30,071 nt of DNA, taken from positions 1 through 30,071 of the forward strand of contig CAYMCP010000044.1 of NCBI GenBank assembly GCA_964388965.1, written 5' to 3'. The notes beneath the pieces are model-generated. The model made no database searches, had not been told where the DNA came from, and saw only the letters and a program-made list of their open reading frames with translations. Both the position numbers and the translations under genes were made by a program. The DNA comes from Albibeggiatoa sp964388965. GTDB lineage: Bacteria > Pseudomonadota > Gammaproteobacteria > Beggiatoales > Beggiatoaceae. Shown here one piece after another: positions 9,686 to 15,964 of this stretch. Numbering within the stretch: position 1 is the first letter of the stretch; the number at the start of each line of letters is the position of its first letter.

Positions 9686-10828
9686 TTATAATACAGTAAA
9701 TCCAAGTGCTTTAAATTTTTGATATAACTGTTTTTTATGATTAGGTAATTTAATTTTTAAGCTATGAAATTCACGCCGCATTGGGTAATTTTTCCGCAAT
9801 TTATCAAAATATAAGGCTGGGTAATCTGACATTTGGCGTAATAACGCATCATCACGCCGCACGTCGTAACTGGTCATCATCGCGGTAAATAAAGCGTTTA
9901 TATCGCTTACCTGTTCAGAAAAACATAATTCAGTCACATTCGGCGGCGGTAAATGGTCTTCCGCTTGCCAAATAGTTGGATACTGAAAATAATTACATAT
10001 CGCTTTGTATAACATTTCTGTACCGCGCAATTTCCCGTCCAAGCTATATCCGGCAATATGTGGGGTTGCGATGGCAGCTTTTTGCATTAATAATAAATTA
10101 ATATTCGGCTCTGACGACCAAACATCTAGCGCGACTGTTAAATCTGGTCGTTTAATTAAATGATACATTAAAGCAGTTTCATCAATCACGTCACCACGTG
10201 AAGCATTCAATAAAATCGCTTGGTCAGATAGTTGACTTAAAAAATCCTGATTAACTAAGTGATAAGTTGGATAGGGTGCAGATTTTTCCAATGGTACGTG
10301 TAGCGTGATAATATCAGCTTGTAGTACAGTTTCCAAATCGACGAATGATGTATTTTTGCTATGTTGTGCTAGAGGTGGATCGTTAATTAAACAGTGTACG
10401 CCTAAAGCTTGTAATTTTTGTAAAACATTTGCGCCTACGTTGCCACAACCAATAATACCAACTGTTTTATCAGTTAGTTGAAAATTTTTTTGCAGTGCCA
10501 AGACGAATAGTGTACTGATCACATATTCAGCGGCGGCATTCGCGTTACAACCCGGCGCGCTAGCAAAACCAATATTATTTTGTTTTAAATATTCCAAATC
10601 AATGTGATCAAAGCCAATAGTTGCCGTACCTACAAATTGTACTGTACTGTTTTCGAGTAAATGTTTATTTATTTTTGTAACCGAACGCACCAGTAAAATA
10701 TCAATATTTTTTAAATCGTTAGGTGTGATGTTTCGTCCTTGAATGGTGTGCACTTCGCCAATGTTTGAAAATGCGGAAACAACTAAAGGAATATTTTCAT
10801 CTGCTAATATTTTCATTTTTGACATCAT
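9686..10828 (-). CDS. pdxB: Erythronate-4-phosphate dehydrogenase
   Basis: PdxB catalyses the second step of DXP-dependent pyridoxal phosphate synthesis. It oxidises 4-phosphoerythronate and belongs to the D-2-hydroxyacid dehydrogenase family. The NAD-binding turn GIIGCGNVG lies at 124-132. The catalytic Arg sits in NASRGDVIDE, the Asp/Glu segment is ALDVWSSEP, and the catalytic His is in ATPHIAGYSLDGK, a PdxB-typical sequence. A C-terminal PdxB dimerisation tail follows. The reading frame opens MMSKMKILADEN. Family members usually begin at MKIL, so the Met at 10816 is an alternative start; neither has an obvious ribosome site. It is first of the pdxB-uvrB pair and divergent from the methyltransferase gene. 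Confidence 0.96.
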   Translation of the reverse strand: MMSKMKILADENIPLVVSAFSNIGEVHTIQGRNITPNDLKNIDILLVRSVTKINKHLLENSTVQFVGTATIGFDHIDLEYLKQNNIGFASAPGCNANAAAEYVISTLFVLALQKNFQLTDKTVGIIGCGNVGANVLQKLQALGVHCLINDPPLAQHSKNTSFVDLETVLQADIITLHVPLEKSAPYPTYHLVNQDFLSQLSDQAILLNASRGDVIDETALMYHLIKRPDLTVALDVWSSEPNINLLLMQKAAIATPHIAGYSLDGKLRGTEMLYKAICNYFQYPTIWQAEDHLPPPNVTELCFSEQVSDINALFTAMMTSYDVRRDDALLRQMSDYPALYFDKLRKNYPMRREFHSLKIKLPNHKKQLYQKFKALGFTVL

Positions 10829-10867
10829 ATTGAGTAAATTTAGTGAAACAAGCGTTTATTTAAAAAA

Positions 10868-10873
10868 AGTATA
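10868..10873 (-). promoter_or_regulatory. Candidate -10 box for pdxB-uvrB
   Basis: The minus strand reads TATACT here (5/6 to the sigma-70 -10 consensus), 40-52 bases upstream of the possible pdxB starts. The only -35-like match, TGACAA, is 19 bases further upstream, which is loose. Confidence 0.35.
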
Positions 10874-10983
10874 CTACATCGATGAAGTAAAATTGTCATT
10901 TTTGTAATTGCTAATCAAACCTAGCATGTAAAAGCTAATTATATTAGAATCCGATAGCAAGATTAAAAAATTGGACATGAAAG

Positions 10984-12531
10984 ATGACAACACCCGCAGC
11001 ATACGATGAATTACCTTATACAGGCATTTTAGGTTGGGATTTTCAGCCCAGTGCATTAGCGACTTACGCCACCTTATTCGGTCTACAACCACCGCCTGTA
11101 TTAACCAGTCGTATTTTAGATTTGGGCTGCGGTGATGGTACAAATATTATTGGGATTGCCCAAGCGATGCCACAGGCTGAATGTATCGGCGTTGATTTTT
11201 CTCCAAAGCAAATTGAAATGGGTCAGGCAATGATTGCGGGTGCTGGATTGACTAATGTGATGTTGCAATGCTTAGATATTAATGAAATAGATACGAATAC
11301 ATTGGGTCAATTCGATTACATCGTAGTGCATGGTACATTTTCATGGGTATCGTCTGAAACGCAAGATAAAATCTTAACAGTTTGTAGTCAAAATTTATCG
11401 CCTAATGGCATTGTTTACATCAGTTACAATGTTTATCCGGGGTGGTATATGCAGCAAATTGTACGTGATTTAATGATGTTTCATACTGAACCGCTACAAA
11501 ATATCCGTGATAAAGTGGGAGAAGCAAGACGAATTTTTGATTTTGTTAAGCAGCATAATATGCAAAAACAGGGATTTTATGCGCAATTGTTGGAAGAGAT
11601 TTCTACATTAATTGCTAATCAACCTAATGCTCATATCGGTCATGAATATCTCGAAGAGCACAATCATCCTTTTTATTTTCATGAGTTTTTAGGCAAAATT
11701 CAGCGTAAAGGTTTGGAATATGTGACGGATGTTGAATTTCGGCGTTATTTACCCACCGATTACGAGACACTGGAATCTTACGAGCAGATATTTAGAGGTG
11801 ATATTTTTTCGCGCGAACAGTATTCTGATTTTTTCTACAATCGAAATTTTCGCAGTAGTGTTTTATGTCGTCGAGGAATCGCAGTTAATCGAGAGCTAGA
11901 TTGGGAATTAGTGTCACATTTCTATGTCGCGGCATACATTTCCGAATTAACGCCAGATTATGTACGTGAAAATAAAACGTTTACTTTGAGTACGCCCAGA
12001 GAACAAGTTGAAATAACAGAGCAATTTGTCAAAGCAGCTTTGATCACTTTGAGCAATACTTATCCGCAAGCGATTTCTTTTGAGCAATTATTTAATTTAT
12101 TGTGTTCTAATTTAATGCCAGAAAGTTTAGTAGGATTGGATTTGCAAGAATTAAAAGATGGATTAGCCGAAGAGTTACACTATTTATACTGCAGAGAAGC
12201 AATTGAATTACATACACATCCAGTCCAGTGCGTTACTGAGGTCAGTGACAAGCCGATTGCGCCACCTTTAGCACGTTGGCAAGCTAAAAATGGTCTTACC
12301 GTATTCAATATGCAGTGTAAATCGGGAGAATTAGATGCGATGACCAGCCAATTATTGCCGTATTTGGACGGTACGCATACGCAAGATGATTTATTAAACA
12401 TTTTGCTTGATTTGTATAAACAAGGTGTATTGCACATTGATGGTACGCAAGAGATTGTAAATATTACTTTTCAACAAGCATTACAAGAATCTCTAAAATC
12501 TTTAGCGAATACAGCTTTACTAATCGGTTAA
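10984..12531 (+). CDS. SAM-dependent methyltransferase with regulatory domain, protein-lysine methyltransferase-like
   Basis: A 515-residue cytosolic class I methyltransferase. The SAM-binding motif is LDLGCGDG (45-52), followed by an acidic motif II (GVDFSP) and VHGTFSWVS. After the catalytic fold comes the methyltransferase regulatory region (PF10119-like, about 215-300). A C-terminal winged-helix-like region (about 390-510) follows, ending with a short repeat of the helix/turn seen in such proteins. This arrangement resembles the rickettsial outer-membrane-protein lysine methyltransferases PKMT1/2 and many uncharacterised proteobacterial homologues. The substrate is therefore inferred to be protein, not shown. 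It is not a CheR/PilK-type enzyme. The ATG at 10984 follows a purine-rich stretch (GAAAG), a weak ribosome site. It is divergent from pdxB, with 155 bases between. Confidence 0.85.
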   Translation: MTTPAAYDELPYTGILGWDFQPSALATYATLFGLQPPPVLTSRILDLGCGDGTNIIGIAQAMPQAECIGVDFSPKQIEMGQAMIAGAGLTNVMLQCLDINEIDTNTLGQFDYIVVHGTFSWVSSETQDKILTVCSQNLSPNGIVYISYNVYPGWYMQQIVRDLMMFHTEPLQNIRDKVGEARRIFDFVKQHNMQKQGFYAQLLEEISTLIANQPNAHIGHEYLEEHNHPFYFHEFLGKIQRKGLEYVTDVEFRRYLPTDYETLESYEQIFRGDIFSREQYSDFFYNRNFRSSVLCRRGIAVNRELDWELVSHFYVAAYISELTPDYVRENKTFTLSTPREQVEITEQFVKAALITLSNTYPQAISFEQLFNLLCSNLMPESLVGLDLQELKDGLAEELHYLYCREAIELHTHPVQCVTEVSDKPIAPPLARWQAKNGLTVFNMQCKSGELDAMTSQLLPYLDGTHTQDDLLNILLDLYKQGVLHIDGTQEIVNITFQQALQESLKSLANTALLIG

Positions 12532-12634
12532 ATTTACCGATCTCACATTACGCACTCAACAGTATTTTGCAGTTGTCTTTTCGATGATACGCCAGCGTTA
12601 TTACTAAACAGGATGCTATACCCATCCACTAAAC

Positions 12635-12662
12635 TTGACGCAGTACGTCAATAGCTTATTCT
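12635..12662 (+). promoter_or_regulatory. Likely osmC-family gene promoter with operator-like palindrome on the -35
   Basis: TTGACG (12635-12640, 5/6 to the -35 consensus), a 16-base spacer and TATTCT (12657-12662, 4/6 to -10) sit about 60 bases upstream of the gene. The -35 forms the left arm of a perfect 6-bp palindrome, TTGACG-CAGTA-CGTCAA (12635-12651). That is consistent with a repressor site, or with a terminator-like hairpin for the gene upstream. No T-run follows. Confidence 0.42.
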
Positions 12663-12721
12663 GCGCAGTGCGTGGAATGCGGCAATTAGGTCAGCTCAGT
12701 CAAGCCCTTGAGGAAAAATAC

Positions 12722-13147
12722 ATGAAAACACGGATTAAATGGATTGAAAATGTATGTTTACTGGCAGAGTCGGATAGTGGACATGGAATTGTCATCGATG
12801 GTGCCGCTGAAATTGGTGGCAAAAATCTTGGCGTGCGACCGATGGAAATGTTACTTATGGGATTGGGTGGTTGTACCGCAATGGATGTATTGTCCATCTT
12901 GAAAAAACAGCGGCAGAATATTACGGATTGCCAAATTGAAATTGAAGCCGAACGCGCTACTGATTTACCTAAAGTTTTTACTAAAATCCACTTACATTTT
13001 ATCGTCAAAGGTCATGATTTAAAACATGGTGCGGTGGAACGTGCGATTAATTTATCGGCGGAAAAATATTGTTCTGCTTCGGCTATGTTGGAAAAAACTG
13101 CAAAAATAACACATGATTTTGAAATCATCGCCGAAACTTTAAACTAA
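12722..13147 (+). CDS. OsmC/Ohr-family protein, YhfA-like
   Basis: A small (141 aa) cytosolic OsmC-family protein, closest in feel to E. coli YhfA. The family includes thiol-dependent hydroperoxide reductases. The two conserved cysteines are present: C51 in LGGCTAMDVLSIL and C117 in SAEKYCSASAML. The reading frame can be extended upstream to a TTG at 12635. The true start is taken as ATG 12722, because a GAGG site (12710-12713) lies 8 bases before it. The protein then begins MKTRIKWIEN, as homologues do, and the upstream part overlaps the promoter. Whether it reduces peroxides or handles sulfane sulfur is not known for the YhfA branch. It is transcribed separately from the methyltransferase gene. 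Confidence 0.92.
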   Translation: MKTRIKWIENVCLLAESDSGHGIVIDGAAEIGGKNLGVRPMEMLLMGLGGCTAMDVLSILKKQRQNITDCQIEIEAERATDLPKVFTKIHLHFIVKGHDLKHGAVERAINLSAEKYCSASAMLEKTAKITHDFEIIAETLN

Positions 13148-13157
13148 GTTAATAAAA

Positions 13158-13187
13158 TTCTATGGGTAAAAAAAATTTTTAATAGAA
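13158..13187 (+). terminator. AT-rich hairpin after the osmC-family gene, possible terminator
   Basis: TTCTAT pairs with ATAGAA, and TAAAAA with TTTTTA inside it, with a GGG bulge on the left arm. It begins 10 bases after the stop codon. The stem is nearly all A/T, so confidence is low. Confidence 0.3.
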
Positions 13188-13296
13188 ACCTTGCTGTCAA
13201 TTCATAGAAACGTTACCATGTTTTTGACTGGCCTGTTTTGATAGCAATGCTTGCAAATGGGCTAGAAATTCTAAATTTATCCACCCATGCGTAAAA

Positions 13297-13569
13297 CCTC
13301 ATCCCTTGGGATAGGGGATAAGCGCGACAGGCAAAGCCTGTGTGGACGCAAAAGCAAAGACAAGCGTTTAACGTAATCTCGTTTTGAATGCGTTGAATGT
13401 ACTAGCCTAAGTACATTGGATGTTTGCCTGTGGAGTTGAGACGTTGGTCTCCTTGATGTTGATAAAGCAGGAACGATTTTGACTGAAACGCATACGCATA
13501 AAGTTAAAATAGTTAGGTGTCCAGACGCACTTAGAAGTCCCCGCTCTTTAAAGGCTGGGAGAATGTCAA
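13297..13569 (+). mobile_element. Decayed right end of an IS200/IS605-family (tnpB-type) element
   Basis: The right boundary is a hairpin, CCCCGCT...GGCTGGG (13539-13559), then GAATGTCAA. This is the typical subterminal hairpin plus TCAA-type cleavage tetranucleotide of IS605-family right ends. Upstream, one frame reads NALNVLA, stop, VHWMFACGVETLVS, then IKQE. This resembles the usual TnpB C-terminus (a D-x-NAA-x-N-ILALG segment, then ACGE and KQE) with an in-frame stop in place of Leu. A second hairpin CCTCATCCC/GGGATAGGGG (13297-13317) and a 6-bp stem ACAGGC-AAA-GCCTGT (13327-13341) lie at the left, so the left limit is uncertain. The catalytic part of tnpB and all of tnpA are missing. In intact elements this tail is part of the omega-RNA. 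Confidence 0.6.
13375..13473 (+). pseudogene. tnpB: tnpB 3'-end relic
   Basis: This is only the last ~30 codons of a TnpB-like protein. The readable sequence is RNLVLNALNVLA, a stop, then VHWMFACGVETLVSLMLIKQERF and a stop. It matches the family's C-terminal tail by eye (NAA..NILALGH..ACGE...KQE). The RuvC active-site region and the zinc finger are absent, so it cannot encode a nuclease. Confidence 0.5.
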
Positions 13570-13610
13570 TAAGGCTTTCTTGTCAATGCCGCACCACCAT
13601 TAGTTAAGTT

Positions 13611-13617
13611 AAGGAGG
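13611..13617 (+). promoter_or_regulatory. Strong ribosome-binding site of fccA
   Basis: AAGGAGG, a full anti-Shine-Dalgarno match, lies 6 bases before the fccA ATG. It is the strongest such site in the window and suggests high translation. Confidence 0.85.
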
Positions 13618-13623
13618 GAATTC

Positions 13624-14244
13624 ATGCGGAATAAAACCCTAAAATATGCTTTGTTTTTTATTACAGGGTTTGCGTTAAGCAATCCTACATGGGCACGTGA
13701 GTGTCCCGATTACGATAAAGCGCGTGGCGCAATGTTGGCAAATACCTGTGCCGGTTGTCATGGTACAAATGGCGCAAGTGTTGGTTCTGCGATCCCTATT
13801 ATCGGTGGCTTGTCTGCTGATACGATTAAGGAAGGAATGAACGCTTACAAAAGTGGAGATCGCCCAGCTACTGTCATGGGTCGTATTGCAAGAGGCTATT
13901 CTGACGAAGAAATTGAAGCGATGGCAGGCTTTTTCTGTGAGCAGAAGTTTGTACCTGCAAAACAGGAAGTTGATGCGAAAAAGGCAAAAGCAGGTAAAAA
14001 ATTACATGATGAGTATAAGTGCGATAAATGCCATGAAGAAGGTGGTAGTTTGGACGAAGATGGTACGAGTGTGTTAGCAGGTCAGTGGAAAACCTACCTA
14101 CAGTACGAATTTGCTGATTTCCAGCAAGATCATCGTGGTATGCCAAAAAAAATGGCTAAAGCAATGGAAAAATTGCTCAAAAAAGATGCTGATGCACGTA
14201 CTGAGCAACTTATCGAATATTACGCAAGCCAACAGGAGAGATAA
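13624..14244 (+). CDS. fccA: Flavocytochrome c sulfide dehydrogenase, diheme cytochrome c subunit
   Basis: A periplasmic c-type cytochrome that takes electrons from the FccB flavoprotein during sulfide oxidation and passes them to the respiratory chain. At 206 residues it starts with a Sec signal peptide (cleavage near TWA-RE, residues 23-25). It has two heme-binding motifs, CAGCH (42-46) and CDKCH (133-137), each inside a cytochrome c4-like fold. Candidate Met ligands lie downstream of each heme site (for example in the PATVMGRIARG and RGMPKKM segments). Chromatium FccA is likewise diheme and about 20 kDa. It lies 4 bases upstream of fccB. Without fccB beside it, it could be read as a generic c4-type cytochrome; the context decides. 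Confidence 0.93.
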   Translation: MRNKTLKYALFFITGFALSNPTWARECPDYDKARGAMLANTCAGCHGTNGASVGSAIPIIGGLSADTIKEGMNAYKSGDRPATVMGRIARGYSDEEIEAMAGFFCEQKFVPAKQEVDAKKAKAGKKLHDEYKCDKCHEEGGSLDEDGTSVLAGQWKTYLQYEFADFQQDHRGMPKKMAKAMEKLLKKDADARTEQLIEYYASQQER

Positions 14245-14248
14245 TATA

Positions 14249-15541
14249 ATGACTTTAAATCGTCGGCATTTTCTTCAAGTAACTGCGGGTGCAACGGCTG
14301 CAAGTGTAGTGGGTTTTCCTCATATTGCAAGCGCAGGTAGTAAAAAAGTCGTTGTTATTGGTGGTGGCACAGGTGGTGCGACCGCCGCTAAATATTTACG
14401 CATGGCAGACCCTTCAATTGATGTGACTTTGATTGAAGCAAACGATCACTACTACACTTGTTACATGAGTAATGAAGTGTTGAGCGGTGATAGAACCCTC
14501 GACTCTATTAAAGTGGGCTATGATGGTTTGAAAAAGCACGGTATCAACATCGTGAAAGCCAAAGCAACTGCAATTGATGGTGATAAAAAAACGGTTACTG
14601 TAGATACAGGCGATACTTTCGCTTATGATCGTTTAATTGTCTCTCCCGGTATTTCATTAAGTTATGATGAAATCGAAGCTTATAGCGAAGAAGCAGCGCA
14701 AACAATCACTCACGCATGGAAAGCAGGTGAACAAACTAAAATCCTTCGTAGTCAACTAGAAGCGATGAAAGATGGTGGCAAAGTAATTATTGCAGCTCCA
14801 CCCAATCCTTTCCGGTGTCCGCCTGGTCCTTACGAGCGTGCAAGCCAGATCGCGCATTATTTAAAACATCATAAACCCAAATCTAAAGTATTGATTTTAG
14901 ACGCTAAAGATGCTTTTTCTAAACAAGGTCTATTTACGCAAGGCTGGACTGATTTATATGGATTTGGTACGGCTAACAGCATAATCGAATGGGTGCCTGC
15001 CGCTATGGGTGGCAAAGTGGTTGCCGTAGATGCTGACGCAATGACAGTTATCGCAGGCGATATGGAAGACGAACACACCGCTGATGTGATTAATGTTATC
15101 CCACCTCAGAAAGCAGGTCAAATTGCCCTAGACGCGGGCTTGACAGATGAATCTGGCTGGTGTCCAGTGGACAAGAAAACTTTTGAATCTAGTATGATTC
15201 CTAATATTCACGTCATTGGTGATGCGAGCATTGCCACAAAAATGCCTAAGTCTGCTTATGCAGCTAATTCACAGGCAAAAGTAGCAGCGACAGCTATTGT
15301 TGCAGCATTTAGCGGTAAAGACATGGTTGAACCTGCCTACGTTAATACTTGTTACAGCGTGGTCGGTGAAGATTATGGTATTTCCGTTGCGGCTGTATAT
15401 CGTTTAGATGGCGGTGTAATCGAGCCTGTACCGGGTTCTGGTGGATTAACGCCAAAAGATGCAACAGCAGAGCACAGAAAACGTGAAGTACAGTTTGCTT
15501 ACAGTTGGTATGATAACATTGTGAGCGATAGTTTTAATTAA
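14249..15541 (+). CDS. fccB: Flavocytochrome c sulfide dehydrogenase, flavoprotein subunit
   Basis: The FAD subunit oxidises sulfide to sulfane sulfur or polysulfide in the periplasm. The frame is open from 14111, but the gene starts at ATG 14249. AGGAG (14234-14238) precedes it, and the first residues form a twin-arginine signal (NRRHFLQ, then a hydrophobic stretch ending IASA). The mature 430-aa precursor has the FAD dinucleotide fold VVVIGGGTGGATAA near 33-46. It also has Cys in YYTCYMSNE (about 71), CPPGPYERA (about 190), a second FAD motif HVIGDAS, and NTCYSVVGEDYG near the C-terminus. These Cys positions match those of the FCSD redox disulfide and the covalent-FAD region. Tat export fits folding with FAD in the cytosol. 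It is co-transcribed with fccA. Confidence 0.95.
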   Translation: MTLNRRHFLQVTAGATAASVVGFPHIASAGSKKVVVIGGGTGGATAAKYLRMADPSIDVTLIEANDHYYTCYMSNEVLSGDRTLDSIKVGYDGLKKHGINIVKAKATAIDGDKKTVTVDTGDTFAYDRLIVSPGISLSYDEIEAYSEEAAQTITHAWKAGEQTKILRSQLEAMKDGGKVIIAAPPNPFRCPPGPYERASQIAHYLKHHKPKSKVLILDAKDAFSKQGLFTQGWTDLYGFGTANSIIEWVPAAMGGKVVAVDADAMTVIAGDMEDEHTADVINVIPPQKAGQIALDAGLTDESGWCPVDKKTFESSMIPNIHVIGDASIATKMPKSAYAANSQAKVAATAIVAAFSGKDMVEPAYVNTCYSVVGEDYGISVAAVYRLDGGVIEPVPGSGGLTPKDATAEHRKREVQFAYSWYDNIVSDSFN

Positions 15542-15582
15542 TTTAAATTACTACATTAAGTTACAAAGCCTTTGGTTTTAAC

Positions 15583-15606
15583 TCCCCCTAGTTTCGACTA
15601 TGGGGA
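15583..15606 (+). terminator. UUCG-loop hairpin after fccB, possible terminator or IS end
   Basis: TCCCC-C-TAGT-TTCG-ACTA-T-GGGGA makes a 9-bp stem with one C/T mismatch and a stable TTCG loop, 42 bases after the fccB stop. No U-run follows. TGTGTCAA comes next, which resembles the sequence after the relic hairpin upstream of fccA. Confidence 0.4.
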
Positions 15607-15684
15607 TGTGTCAAAGATTCATCTCCTCAATTCCACCTTGCTGGAAGAAATAAAACCTCTACGCAGCACCCTTTTACTAAGATT

Positions 15685-15774
15685 TCAAACCAATTTAGGC
15701 GTTACGCAGTTCATTGGAATCTTTAAAATCAAATAGCCATCCGCGTCAGTCTCAGCATTCACTACAATTTGCAT
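15685..15774 (-). pseudogene. Short antitoxin-like N-terminal fragment
   Basis: An ATG with AAGGA about 8 bases upstream opens 29 codons. They read MQIVVNAETDADGYLILKIP, then MNCVTPKLV and a stop. The beginning resembles small antitoxin-like proteins (D-x-x-GYL-x-x-x-IP) that accompany PIN or other toxins. Shifting the frame by one base after KIP gives NELRNA, which also fits such a family. The gene is therefore probably cut short by a frameshift. The resemblance is by eye only. Confidence 0.35.
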
Positions 15775-15785
15775 TACTACCATCC

Positions 15786-15932
15786 TTATAACACATTAAT
15801 ATAAAAAAATTTATCAGAAATAAACAACATCATGCTCAATTCTTTAAGATGATCCGCTTTACGGAAAGTCTCACGGATAAATTTAGCTAATCTTTGAGGG
15901 CGGGGCACCAACCCTAACGCCCTAAATTCTAT
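15786..15932 (-). pseudogene. Protein-like open frame without a good start, unrecognised
   Basis: Forty-eight codons are open from just after a TAG to a TAA at 15786. They include LVPRPQRLAKFIRETFRK and ADHLKELSMMLFISDKFF. The composition is protein-like (charged helix, then a hydrophobic C-terminus), but there is no ATG with a ribosome site at the front. GTG and TTG codons exist near residue 8. It ends 11 bases before the ATG of the antitoxin-like fragment, as in a small operon. Function is unknown; it may be a relic. Confidence 0.28.
15898..15922 (-). terminator. GC-rich hairpin downstream of gshA
   Basis: GGGCG and CGCCC form a perfect stem, with GGG/CCC pairing inside, 42 bases after the gshA stop. 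There is no clear U-run, so the terminator call is tentative. It overlaps the unrecognised open frame. Confidence 0.3.
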
Positions 15933-15964
15933 CTAAGCGTATTGCATAAGCCCTGCTTTCAACA

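Larger units (their letters stand above)
13148..13623. other. 476-base gap holding a transposon relic and the fccAB leader
   Basis: No intact gene lies here. From left to right there is an AT-rich hairpin just after the osmC-family gene, about 100 bases of unremarkable AT-rich DNA, a hairpin-bounded IS200/IS605-like relic (about 13297-13569), and the strong fccA ribosome site. Confidence 0.7.
15542..15964. other. 423-base gap between fccB and gshA (convergent ends)
   Basis: It holds a hairpin with a TTCG loop after fccB, two short minus-strand coding relics (15685-15774 and 15786-15932) and a GC-rich hairpin after gshA. The stretch 15615-15684 shows nothing recognisable. Confidence 0.6.

Noticed and set aside
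10874..11143. Minus-strand 89-codon frame across the methyltransferase start
   Set aside because: It has no recognisable domain, and overlaps a firm gene and the divergent promoter region.
12635..12721. Upstream extension of the OsmC-family gene to a TTG start
   Set aside because: Homologues begin at the MKTRIKWIE segment, GAGG lies 8 bases before ATG 12722, and the extension overlaps a likely promoter and palindrome.
13148..13623. Riboswitch or CRISPR array in the fccA leader
   Set aside because: The hairpins fit a transposon end; no repeat-spacer periodicity and no known riboswitch core were seen.
14111..14248. Upstream extension of fccB overlapping fccA
   Set aside because: It lies inside fccA in another frame. 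The twin-arginine signal starts at 14249 after a good ribosome site.
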